Part shown: one piece after another, positions 41,286-51,307 of the stretch
Numbering within the stretch: the stretch's first letter is position 1
How the letters are laid out: each line of letters starts with the position of its first letter
From: Aristolochia californica
Taxonomy: Eukaryota > Streptophyta > Magnoliopsida > Piperales > Aristolochiaceae
Length of the DNA stretch: 64,000 nucleotides
Reading direction: 5' to 3'
Assembly (NCBI GenBank): GCA_029961685.1
Contig: JARWKL010000006.1
Span: forward strand, 8,190,748 to 8,254,747
The notes under the pieces: model-generated
Told to the model about the DNA's origin: nothing
The model's input: only the letters and a program-made list of their open reading frames with translations
Databases searched by the model: none
Program-made: the position numbers and the translations under genes

Positions 41286-42299
41286 TTACAGAGTAAAACC
41301 AGTCATGTCACTAGGAGTGGGAGAAGTCCTATCATGCTCCCTTCCTTGTTAGACCCCATGAGGTATCTGGGTTTCTGATATGAGGATTCCTTTTAATGAG
41401 GAATCATCCTCGATGGATTGTTTTTCATCCAATTCCTGTAGGCGAGAGGATTGGCCTACATCTGAATATCTGGATGAAGTTGGTGGTAAAGAAACTCGGT
41501 AAGGAGTTTTGTCTTTGAAATTAATTACCACATCGCCATCAGCTGATTGGATGACTTGATCAATATCCTGATTAATCAGGAGTCGTGGAGAAACTTCCAG
41601 AGGAATAGTCCAGTTGGCTAGGAAATGAATTTCCTCCCAATTGATCATCCTAGGAGTGGCAACATTTGCACTCATCCGATCTGTTTCGATCAATACAGTC
41701 TTACCTTGATCTGGTAAGTGTAATACCTTAGGGACTAAGGTATTCATAATTTTGAAATGAATCCTTGCAATAACTGCATTGGTTTCAGTTCCAGGAATAA
41801 AATTGTATCCCTGTGTTAGAATCCTCAACTGGATAGATTCTAACAAATTCCTATATGTTAAAGATAGGGTGAGGTTTGGATGGACGTTAAAGTAAACAGG
41901 TCCCCTACTGAGACTTGTTTCGATAATACCCATTAATGAGGGTTTCCAATCCAAATAGCGACCATCACAAAGTATGGCCTGAAGACATGTGTTCATCCCT
42001 AATAAGGTGAACGCAATCTAGATGCACCCAATATGCATATATTTCTTTTTAGTATCTGCAAGATACTTATTAAGATCGGTTAACTCTAATAATTTAAGAG
42101 TTGAATCTTGATTTTCAAGATTAATTGTTTGTTCCATTGTTTTAATTCCCATGGTACTAGAAAGGGTGAAGGTTCCTTTCTTGTATATTGATGTAGGTTT
42201 AATGGACGGAATTGTTCAATCATTTAATTTTTGTTGAACTTTATATTCAACCAAATATGCATTCTTAATAGATCCAGTAATCCTACTACTGGATGCCAT
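41286..42299 (-). pseudogene. EPRV ORF1 movement protein, broken (copy E)
   Basis: ATG 42299 to TAA 41288-41286: 338 codons, three fewer than in A and B because of a 9-bp in-frame deletion near 42008. Stops replace a Trp codon near 42215 (TGA), a Gln codon near 42020 (TAG) and a Tyr codon near 41350 (TAA). The 30K core (RGPVYFN and the following Leu-rich stretch) is intact within the 215-codon open piece 41996-41349. Confidence 0.85.
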
Positions 42300-42742
42300 G
42301 CTTGGACAAATTAAAAATTTAAAACCAAAGTTAAACAAATTAAACTAACTACACAATAGCAGGAGTGGTAAAAGAAAACCAGAAGGAAGAATATCCTAGT
42401 ATGAAGTAAACATATTATAAACTGATCATATGGTAATCATGAACGAAGCAAACTATTGTTCATAATATCATAATTAATTTACTGTTTATTATCTTCTTGA
42501 TCAGATGCACGTCTGTCAACGATTTAAGAGTATAGCGGCCCTCACTGCCTATGCCTATCCACGACAACAGCAACACGGGCATACCTCAACGCGACTTAAG
42601 TGACGTCCCATATCATAACAAGAACGAGGATGAATAGTAAATCATTATAACATTGCGAAGTAAATTAACTCCCCTGATGATTAAAATATAAAAAATTTAT
42701 AATAGCTTACCCCATACTTGAATATTCAAGGTTTAGCCTTCC

Positions 42743-42757
42743 ATGGCTCTGATACCA
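42743..42757 (-). other. Primer-binding site, initiator tRNA-Met (EPRV copy E)
   Basis: Minus strand TGGTATCAGAGCCAT, unchanged, preceded by U5. The donor position reads CAA|GTATGG, so AG|GT is weakened. Confidence 0.85.
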
Positions 42758-42806
42758 AATTACAGCGGGAAGTAGGAAATTAAAATTAAATAGCACAAAG
42801 ACAGAA

Positions 42807-43411
42807 GGATCCTCGGGAGGCTGACTATCTGGTAATGAGTCTTGAGCATTATCATCCTGCTCAGTACTATTGTAATCAACTTTTTCATCATCTTCGATAG
42901 CAGATGGTTCTGATACTGACATGTTATCGTCTACTGGTTGAGAGGAAGTGCCTTCATTGCATTGAGTTACCATAGAATCCTTCATTGATTCTAATAATTT
43001 TGTCATAATGTATTTTTCTGATATATTCGGAATCAAACTCTTTAATTGAGTTTTAAAATTTTCAAATAAATTGTTGAAGTCATAATGGACTTCTGGAATT
43101 CCGTGTAATCCAAGATTATTTTCATTTTGAATGATAGCGGACCCAATTTCTGCTACTTTAGTATCAATGGTTGGGAAATTTTTCCACCAACGAACATGAA
43201 ATGTTCTTAATAAGACTGGTAGGCCTTTGTCATTAAAGCCTGTACTACAATCCCATCTCCAAATCCATGGTAAAGAAAATACCATAAAGAAGATAAGACT
43301 GTCCCAATTCTTTGGGTGTTTTTCATAACCCAGAGCTTTAAGTTCAGGACTGGATTGAGTCCATTTCACAAAACGAACCTTAATGGGTTCAGGTAATATT
43401 GAAATGGGTGG
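42807..43411 (-). pseudogene. EPRV ORF3 internal fragment between copies E and F
   Basis: Minus strand: it enters from F leader at about 43411 (PPIS-type segment), runs through PWIWRW, the IPEVHYD region and the acidic tail (DSQPPEDP), and stops at GAGGATCC|TTCTGTC, where U5 of copy E begins. One frame (43369-42707) reads through the junction into U5, the primer site and leader: a chance fusion, not a gene. Confidence 0.8.
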
Positions 43412-43606
43412 AACTACACTACAGCAGGAGTGCTAAAAGAAAACCAGAAGGAGGAATATCCTAGTATGAAGTAAACATATTATAAACTGATTATATGGTA
43501 ATCATGAATGAAGCAAACTATTGTTCATAATATCATAATTAATTTACTGTTCATTATCTTCTTGATCAGATACACGTCTGTCAACGATTTAAGGGTATAG
43601 CGGCCC

Positions 43607-43681
43607 TCAACGCCTACACCTATCCACGACAATGGCAACATGGGCATACCTCAACGCGACTTGGGTGACGTCCCATATCAT
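43607..43681 (-). CDS. Leader uORF, 24 codons (copy F)
   Basis: Begins MIWDVTQVALRYAHV, ends DRCRR, TGA. Same length as in A, D and G. No translation evidence. Confidence 0.35.
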   Translation of the reverse strand: MIWDVTQVALRYAHVAIVVDRCRR

Positions 43682-43807
43682 AACAAGAACGAGGATGAAT
43701 AGTAAATCATTATAACATTGCGAAGTAAGTTAACTCCCTTGATGATTAAAATATAAAAAAATTATAATAGCTTACCCCATACCTGGATATTCAAGGTTTA
43801 GCCTTCC

Positions 43808-43823
43808 ATGGCTCCAATACTAA
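43808..43823 (-). other. Degenerate primer-binding site (EPRV copy F)
   Basis: Minus strand TTAGTATTGGAGCCAT: three changes from the initiator tRNA-Met site. The flanking donor CCAG|GTATGG (43783/43782) is intact. Confidence 0.7.
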
Positions 43824-44032
43824 ATTACAGCGGGAAGTAGGAAATTAAAATTAAATAGCACAAAGACAGAAGGCGTAACACACAGACAAAAACTCAAGTA
43901 ATATTCAAAGCTTTTCACAATAACATAAAATACTTACAGAAAACTCTAAGTCTTACAAACACACGAGTAGGCAACCTTGCTAACAAAGGGGAAGGTTTTT
44001 CAAGTGATGCCAATATAAATGAAAGTAACTCC

Positions 44033-44039
44033 TTATATA
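44033..44039 (-). promoter_or_regulatory. EPRV promoter TATA box (copy F)
   Basis: Minus strand TATATAA in CGTCTATATAAGGAG, upstream of R. It would transcribe leader, the ORF3 fragment and copy E in the sense direction. Confidence 0.65.
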
Positions 44040-44109
44040 GACGGAGTAAACAAATGTGGATTATAAAACATTTGACATCCACTACTAATACAAAAAGAGC
44101 CTCTGTGAT

Positions 44110-44456
44110 TGAGGCAGTTGTGAATCCTTATCTCTATAATTGAGATGCATTTGTGAGTCATCCTTATCTGATGAGTCATCCTTATCTCCATGATTGAGAT
44201 GAGAACATGACCTGAGATTGGCCTAGTCCCAAAAAATCTTTTGCTGTCTAAGAGCTTTAACTGTTATTCGATGAAGGTGGCTACTGGCGGCATCTCATGA
44301 TTGTGACTTGATAGAAAATGGCCTCCCAAAGATACTGTAGGAGCCTTGGTTGATGTGACAAATAGGCCGGTTGTGGGCTGGAGGATAAGATTTCTTCTGT
44401 TGCTTTTGGACGGACTTGGCCGATGAATCTGATACAGATGTGTCTATCATAGTCAT
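44110..44456 (-). pseudogene. EPRV ORF4, stop at a Trp codon (copy F)
   Basis: ATG 44456 lies 11 bases after the ORF3 stop and 3 bases after TTTTGCAG. The basic core is open until TGA near 44297 (a Trp codon, TGG, in copy A). Remaining repeats are degenerate. Confidence 0.65.
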
Positions 44457-44467
44457 ATCCTGCAAAA

Positions 44468-45763
44468 TTATTTTCTTTTAGTGGTTGCTTGAAACATCTG
44501 CAACATGGGATTAATATATTCATTAGGATCCTCGGGAGGCTGACTATCTGGTAATGAGTCATGAGCATTATCATCCTGCTCAGTACTATTGTAATCAATT
44601 TCTTCATCATCTTTGGCAGCAGATGGTTCTGATACTGACATGTTATCGTCTGCTGGTTGAGAGGAAGTGCCTTCATTGCACTGAGTTACCATAGAATCCT
44701 TCATTGATTCTAATAATTTTGTCATAATGTCTTTTTCCGATATATTCGGAATCAAAATCTTTAATTGAGTTTTAAAACTTTCAAATAAATTTTTGGAGTC
44801 ATAATGGACTTCTGGGATTCTGTGTAATCCAAGATTATTTTCATTTTGAATGATAGTAGACCCAATTTTTGCTACTTTAGTATCAATGTTGGGGAAATTT
44901 TTCTACCAACGAACATGAAATGTTCTTAATAACACTGGTAGGCCTTTGTCATTAAAGCCTATAGTACAATCCCATCTCCAAATCCATGGTAAAGAAAATA
45001 CCATAAAGAAGATAAGACTGTCCCAATTCTTTGGGGTTTTTTCATAACCCATAGCTTTAAGCTTAGGACTAGATTGAGTCCATTTCACAAAACGAACCTT
45101 AATGGGTTCAGGTAATATTGAAATGGGTGGCCCAAATTTGTTCCACCAAGGAAATACCCAACTAGGTAGAGGTAAGAACCTCTTAAAGACATTCTTTTCC
45201 CAATGGAAAAACCAGGAATGCCTATGGGATGGATTTTGGTAATAAAAAGTATTATACCAAGAATCCATATAATCCCAATAATTAAATTCCTTATCATTAG
45301 GAAGGTTAGCTGCTTTAACTAAATCAAAATTTCCCCAAGTTGAGGGATGCATGAATCTTTGTAATGTACATTTACTGTACACTCGTGGGCTATCCCATTT
45401 AGCCACATTGGTCAGTGTATGATGCACTGATATGGAATTAAGGCGAACCAAAATAGATTCAAAGGAATACCATCATTTTCCTGCATGGATGGGACAGTAG
45501 GCTTCTCCAAGCCATCTCTGTAACATCTCCCAGGAATCCTTTGTGCCCTCTAAGTCCTCTTTATTGATGAGCAAAATAGTCTCCATATCGGGAAGAGTAA
45601 TGTACTCTGGTTCTACTTCAAGTGTCTCTTTATACGACACTGGGGCTTTACCCTTCTTGTCTGAGAAATTTCCTCATTCTGGATTCTTTCAGCCACGGCC
45701 TCTTGATTGTTGATTACCACGTCTTCTCATTGGGAGTGGATTGCCCCTTGCAGGATTATACAT
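44468..45763 (-). pseudogene. EPRV ORF3, two stops, no frameshift (copy F)
   Basis: The best ORF3 reference: 432 codons in one frame from ATG 45763 to TAA 44470-44468. Premature stops near 45470 (TGA in the Cys/His cluster) and 44903 (TAG for a Trp codon). N-terminus rich in Arg/Gly/Asn/Gln; then the CPI(H)C-type cluster; the aromatic middle (DYMDSWYNTFYYQN, HSWFFHW, WVFPWWNKFG); the PWIWRW motif; a coiled, charged part; and an acidic tail. The mixture suggests a nucleic-acid- or protein-binding role, not an enzyme. Function unknown. Confidence 0.75.
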
Positions 45764-45773
45764 GATTTTGACC

Positions 45774-48096
45774 CTAGAGAAATTCACGGGTAAGAAAATC
45801 AGGTAGGGAGTTTAATTCTCCATTGATATGTTCTATATCAAAATCAAAGGCGCTTAATTCCGCTAGCCATCTGGCAAAGATTTTTTTGGAAGTAAGATTC
45901 TTCACATCCTTCTTAAGAATTGATTTGGCAGCAGAACAATCTACTCTTAAAAGGAATTTTTTATTTAATAAATCATCTTGGAATTTATGAATGCAAATAA
46001 TTATTGCTAAAATTTCCTGTTTAACAGGAGAATAATTAATCTGTGCATCATGCCAATTGCCAGAGGTAAATCTAATTAGTTCTTCTTTACCTGCTGGATT
46101 TCTTTGTTTTAAGATACCACCATAGCCTATATGGGAGGCATCAGTCTCTACTACCTTCGGATATGAAGGATTGGTTAGGTTAAGACAAGGGAATTGTTTA
46201 ACCTTACTCTTGATTAATTGGACTGCCAGTTTAGAGTCCAAGGCTCAGGATTCTTTCTTAGTAGTTTATGTAATATTGCAGAGTCTCTAGCAAGATGAGG
46301 ATAATAATCCGCAATATAATTGAGACTTCCTAGAAATCTCTGAAGTTGAGTTTTCTCCATTAATTCATCCGAAAACTTGGAAGCAAACTCAATGCTTCTA
46401 TCAATGGGAACTATTTTTCCCTTGTAAATATTGTGACCTAAAAATCTAACAGAGGTCTGAAACAATTTCATTTTCGGTGCCGATATCACCAACCCATGTT
46501 TTCTAATAACTATTTTGAAAACATTTACATGCTTAAAATGAGTATCAATAGATTCTGTGTAACAAGGATATCATCAATATAAACAATGGTAAATTCAGAA
46601 TAAGGAGCAAATATATCATTCATGATATTTTGAAATTCAGATGGAGCATTTTTCAAACCGAAAGGCATAACATTATATTCAAAGGGACCAAAAGGGACAG
46701 TGAATGCAGTCTTATATTTATCCTTTTCATTGATTTGAATTTTCCAATATCCAGATTTCAAATCAAATTTTGAAAAGATTTTAGCAGAAAACAATCTGTC
46801 TAATAAATCTTTTTTATTTGGGATAGGATATCGATTCCATCTCAAACAATCATTCAGTGGTTTATAATTAACCACTAATCTTGGAACACCTCATTCCTTT
46901 TCTGCATTTTTATTTACATAAAATGCAGTACAACTCTATGTGGAGTAAGATTTTGTATTTAATTTCTTATCCAACAGATTTTGGATTTCCTTCTTGCAAA
47001 GGTCTAGTAAGGTATGTTTCATTTGACTAGGCCTTGCTTTTGTCGGGATGGTTCTTTCATTGAGCTCATCAATACATGGTAAAGACACAATATATTTATG
47101 TCGGTCCCAAAAAGCAGTAGGAATGTCACTACAAATTTCTTGGGCAAATATTTTCTGAAGAAAACTAATTTTCTCTTTTATATCTATAGCTTCCAACTGT
47201 TGTTCAAGGGTTAAAAATTGAATTTCTTTATGCAGGAAACTAAGATGTTCTTTAACATTTCTTAATTTGGAAATCTCATTGATAAAACTAATTTGAGGAG
47301 GAGATTTGAAAGAGAAATATATCGGTTAATTATTAACCTGTCCAAGAATTCCTTTATTATCAATACCTTTAATTGGCATGATTTTCTCCAAAAAAGGAGT
47401 GCCTAATATGACATGTTGAGTCATATTCTTGACTAATAAAAAGTTTGTATTAATACACTGATTATTAGTGCAAATGGAGGCATTATTTAAATTGTATTTA
47501 ATTTTTCATTTTGTCTCCATTGGCATTAGCCAAAGTTTGAGTTGTTTTCTCAAAATATTGGGTTGGGATTAACCCTTCCTAGATGCAATTTAAATCTGAT
47601 CCACTATCAATCAGAGTTGTCAGTTTAGGAATGACAAAGTTCTGATCAATTACCAAATTAATAACAGTATGCCACCTTTGATGGATGACTTTGGTAATTT
47701 GATTAAGAAAAGATTCCTCAGATTTCTTTTCTTTATGTGAACTACTTTGTTCACATTTTTGTTCAAGCTTTTTATAAAGTGATTTTAATTCTTTTAATTT
47801 AAGCTTGATTTCTTTAATTTCTCCTTGTAATGAGGAGATGGATACGGGTTGTTTTGAATAATTGGTTTCTTCATAACGACCAATAATTTCCTTCAAAGAA
47901 TAAGGTTTTACTCCTTGAATGGGAGGTATCTTTGAAGTAGTTTGCATTTGATCAAGATATTCTTTGATTAAATATCATTTTATTTGAGGATCCTCCTCCT
48001 GATCAATGTTCTCTAGCATACGTTGTTGATCATTGGTAAGAACATTAATCTGATGCATTTGTGCCACAGATTGAAGATGGGAACAGCTACAATCTT
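45774..48096 (-). pseudogene. EPRV ORF2 3' half: coat end, protease, RT, RNase H (copy F)
   Basis: Pieces in three frames: coat end/protease start 47947-47579, RT 47196-46936 and 46875-46525 (YIDD present), RT tail 46492-46214, and RNase H 46241-45774. RNase H is intact here with ETDASHIGYGG, KQEILAI, RVDCSAAKS and DFLTRE, and ends at a TAG slightly before the usual stop. Small indels near 46228, 46558 and 46893 break the frame. Confidence 0.8.
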
Positions 48097-48097
48097 G

Positions 48098-49013
48098 CTG
48101 CAGATGCTCCCTGAGATGAATTATAGCGGCACCCTTGCCACGTGGAGGAAGTGTTCCTCTCACTCGACCAACCCGGCTTACGTTGCTGCAACTGTTGTCG
48201 TTGTTCCATTGCTCGGGCCATATTCATGGCATGAGCTAAATCCGTGGGCATAAGGAGTTCTACCTCTAGCCGTAAATACTCATTGAGACCTGCTGTGAAT
48301 AAGGAGACCTGCTGGTCAACCAATACCCTCTCTCCAGCACGAGCCAACTTTTCCCGAAAGAGTTTTTGATAGTGGTCCACCGAACCCGTTTGTCTCAATA
48401 GGACTAACTCTCCCAAGGGGTTGTTGTTGGCGGGAGGCCCAAATCTAACTGTGCATAGATTTTTAAATTCTCCCCAAGTCATTCCCGGTCTCTCTTTTTC
48501 TACTTGAGTCACCCATAACATGGCTTCATCTGTCATATGGAAAGAGGCTAGTTGCACCTTATCCCATTCAGTAGTCCCTTGGTTCAAAAAAAAAATTTCA
48601 CATCTATGCAACCAAATTACGGGATCCACAGAACCATTGAAAGAGGGAAACTCTAACTTGGTGTACCTTGGGATTGTGCCTCCATGCTGAGGTGCTTGGA
48701 CAGCAGTGCACCCAGGCCACTGCTCCCCTCTTCTGTGATATGGTTGAGCAATTTCTCTCACCTCTTGACTCTGATGTCTCTCTGTCCTCAACTCCTGTAG
48801 CATGCTAATGATTCGGCTCATATCTTCTTCCAAATCACAAACCTTTCCCAACACTAGTTGTGCTGTTTCAAGGCTATCTTCTATCTTTTGTATCCTGATT
48901 TGGATTTCTTCATTGCTTATATTATCCCCCATGTTGCCCTGCTCTGATACCAAGTTGTTACGGTCCCTAGTCATGGATCGAGTAACACGGCGTGGGATTT
49001 GTGAATCTAGCAC
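48098..49013 (-). pseudogene. Chromovirus gag, truncated
   Basis: About 305 codons open. The ATG at 49013 lies inside the LTR, the start (RRVTRSM) is like that of the first element, and the frame runs through the primer site. A coiled-coil-like region lies at about 35-80, followed by a capsid-like region (YTKLEFPSFNGS, DEAMLWV, EFKNLCTVRFGPP) at 120-280. It ends at the junction with EPRV, before the Cys/His motif. Confidence 0.75.
48941..48952 (-). other. Primer-binding site of the second chromovirus
   Basis: Minus strand TGGTATCAGAGC, complementary to initiator tRNA-Met, three bases after the LTR end. Confidence 0.8.
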
Positions 49014-49798
49014 TCAGAATTTACTCACTTCACGTCAAGGGTCTGTGTATGAGTATTTCTCCTTAACCAATGCTTTGCCAGGAGGAAAGATCGTCTTTTG
49101 AGGGTCCTACCGAGTTGTTGTGCTAGGTAGAAGACCCCACAACAATGCTGAACTTGCTAGAGCAAGGTGCTCTCTTTTCTTGGTCACGGCAAAGAGGGTT
49201 TGGCCCTCTTTGTTGCTTCTCTAGCTAAGAATGCAATCCTTCTTTCTTAAATAACTTGAAACACGAGTTTGGGATAGATTAATACCTCTTCTTTGATGCT
49301 AAGATCAGCTCCCACGTTGCACCAGGAATTGCTCAAGATTTGAGGATAAAAATCCTCACTTTGCTGCTTGGTAAGGGAGGAATTGGGCCTCTCTTGCTGC
49401 TGCTGCCGAGAAGGAGGATAAACCTCCTCTTTGGGCTCGGAAAAGGGGCAGGAAGCTCCTTTTCTTAGTAGGGATGATGGTGGATGAATGATAGGTTGGA
49501 TTTTTGGAGTAAACCCTAAACTCGGGATCAAGAGGTGATCTCAAAGCTACCTATTTCATTCATACCTATCCCTTAAATAGGGAGTTTTAGGGTTAGGGTT
49601 ACAATAATTCCCCATAATGCCCTTACATAAAAAGTAATTAGAAATAACTCCTACTTAAAATAATATAAGAAATAAATCCTACTTAAAATAATATTAGAAA
49701 TAAATCCTACTCAAAGAAATATAAGAATTAAATCCTATTGAGTGAGTTGTTGTTGTCTTCTTCGTTGTGTGACTCGATGTGCTATTGAGTCCACAGCA
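48956..49798 (-). repeat. LTR of the second chromovirus
   Basis: 843 bp, minus strand TGCTGTGGACTC ... CGTAACA. It contains CCTATTTAAGGG (TATA-like, 49573-49579) and two telomere-type CCCTAA units next to it (49585-49600). Only one LTR is present, so age cannot be estimated. Confidence 0.75.
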
Positions 49799-49825
49799 TC
49801 TTCACATCCTTCTTAAGAATTAATT
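49799..49825 (-). pseudogene. 27-bp EPRV RNase H scrap
   Basis: TCTTCACATCCTTCTTAAG and the following bases match RNase H DNA (compare 45899-45925). It runs into the plus-strand primer site of copy G through the shared AATTTGG. Confidence 0.65.
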
Positions 49826-49840
49826 TGGTATCAGAGCCAT
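49826..49840 (+). other. Primer-binding site, initiator tRNA-Met (EPRV copy G)
   Basis: TGGTATCAGAGCCAT, unchanged. The donor downstream reads CCAT|GTATGG, so the AG before GT is lost; GG|GTAAGC nearby is kept. Confidence 0.85.
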
Positions 49841-49966
49841 GGAAAGCTAAACCTTGAATATCCATGTATGGGGTAAGCTATTATAAATTTTTTATATTTT
49901 AATCATCAAGGGAGTTAACTTACTTGGCAATGTTATAATGATTTACTATTCATCCTCGTTCTTCTT

Positions 49967-50041
49967 ATGATATGGGACGTCACCCAAGTCGCATTGAGGT
50001 ATGCCCGTGTTGTCGTTGCCGTGGATAGGCGTAAGCGTTGA
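49967..50041 (+). CDS. Leader uORF, 24 codons (copy G)
   Basis: Begins MIWDVTQVALRYARV, ends DRRKR and TGA. Frame length as in A, D and F. Confidence 0.4.
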   Translation: MIWDVTQVALRYARVVVAVDRRKR

Positions 50042-50282
50042 GGGCCGCTATACTCTTAAATCGTTGACAGCGTGTATCTAATCAAGAAGATAATGAACTG
50101 TAAATTAGTTATGATATTATGAACAATAGTTTGCTTCGTTCATGATTACCATATAATCAGTTTATAATATGTTTACTTCATACTAGGATATTCCTCCTTC
50201 TGGTTTTCTTTTACCACTCCTGTTGTCGTGTAGTTAGTTTAATTTGTTTAACTTTGGTTTTAAATTGTTAATTCGTCCAAGC

Positions 50283-51305
50283 ATGGCATCCGGTAGTAGG
50301 ATTACTGGATCTGTTAAGAATGCATATTTGGTTGAATATAAAGTTCAACAACAATTAAATGATTGGACAATTCCATCCATTAAACCTACATCAATATACA
50401 AGAAAGGAACCTTCACCCTTTCTAGTACCATGGGAATTAAAACCATGAAACAAACAATTAATCTTGAAAATAAAGATTTAACTCTTAAATTATTATAGTT
50501 AACCGATCTTAATAAGTATCTTGCAGATACTGAAAAGAAATATATGCATATTGGGTGCATCCAGATTGCGTTCAAACCCTTGACCTTATTAGGAATGAAC
50601 ACATGTCTTCAGGCCATACTTCGTGATGGTCACTTTTTGGATTGGAAACCCTCATTAATGGGTATTGTTGAAACAAGTCTCAGTACGGGACCTATTTACT
50701 TTATCGTCCATCCAAACCTCACCCAATCTTTAATAGATAGGAATTTTTTAGAATCTATTCAGTTGAGGATTCTAACACAGGGATACAATTTTATTCCTGG
50801 AACTGAAACCATTGCAGTTACTGCAAGGATTCATTTCAAAATTATGAATACCTTAGTCCCTAAGGTATTACACTTACCAGATCAAGGTAAGACTGTATTG
50901 ATCGAAACAGATCTGATGAGGGCAAATGTTGCCACTCCTAGGATGATCAATTGGGAGGAAATTCATTTCCCAGCCAACTAGACTATTCCTCAGGCTGTTC
51001 CTCCATGACTCCTGATTAATCAGGATATTGATTAAGTCATCCAATCAGTTGATGGTGATATGGTAATTAATTTCAAAGACAAAACTCCTTACCGAGTTTC
51101 TTTACCACCAACGTCATCCAGATATTCAGATGTAGGCCAATCCTCTCGCCTACAGGAATTGGATGAAAAACAATCCATCAAGGATGATTCCTCATTAAAA
51201 GGAATCCACATATCAGAAACCCAGATACCTCATGGGGTCTACCAAGGAAGGAAGCATGATAGGACTTCTCCCACTCCCAGTGACATGACCGGTTTTACTC
51301 TGTAA
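50283..51305 (+). pseudogene. EPRV ORF1 movement protein, four stops (copy G)
   Basis: 341 codons in frame. Stops at TAG 50496-50498, TAG 50979-50981 (a Trp codon), TGA 51006-51008 and TAA 51033-51035. No frameshift. It ends with TAA, two bases before the ORF2 ATG. Confidence 0.8.
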
Positions 51306-51307
51306 CT

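Larger units (their letters stand above)
35000..42806 (-). mobile_element. EPRV copy E, near full length
   Basis: About 7.8 kb, a normal caulimovirid genome size. On the minus strand: U5, primer site (42757-42743), leader, ORF1, ORF2 (coat, knuckle, protease, RT, RNase H), ORF3, ORF4, TATA, R and U5. It has the complete gene order in one piece. ORF2 has no frameshift for over 4 kb but four premature stops and a 53-bp RNase H deletion. It lacks AATAAA in R. This is the reference copy for the lineage. Confidence 0.9.
43412..48096 (-). mobile_element. EPRV copy F, 3' two thirds plus the following leader
   Basis: Minus strand: the end of coat protein (48096), protease, RT, RNase H, ORF3, ORF4, TATA (44039-44033), R/U5 without AATAAA, a degenerate primer site and leader to 43412. 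It lies head-to-tail with copy E, separated by an ORF3 fragment, as in tandem EPRV arrays. The upstream end is cut by the truncated chromovirus. Confidence 0.85.
48097..49798 (-). mobile_element. Second chromovirus, 5' fragment (LTR, PBS, gag)
   Basis: Minus strand: a complete LTR (49798-48956), primer site (48952-48941) and a gag N-terminal part to 48097, where it is cut and joined to EPRV copy F. Protease, RT, integrase and the 3' LTR are missing. Gag resembles that of the first element (GPPANNNPLGEL against GPPASSNPVGEL) but clearly belongs to a different family. The right flank is 27 bp of EPRV RNase H, so it probably inserted in an EPRV. Confidence 0.8.

Noticed and set aside
42707..43369. 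A 220-codon frame running from ORF3 through U5, primer site and leader, as a novel fusion gene
   Set aside because: Created by the rearrangement junction at 42807; the added part is non-coding viral DNA and the frame has no promoter or start of its own.
49581..49600. TTTAGGG/TTAGGG-like units as an interstitial telomere
   Set aside because: Only about two units, inside a chromovirus LTR next to its TATA-like box; better read as a telo-box promoter element.
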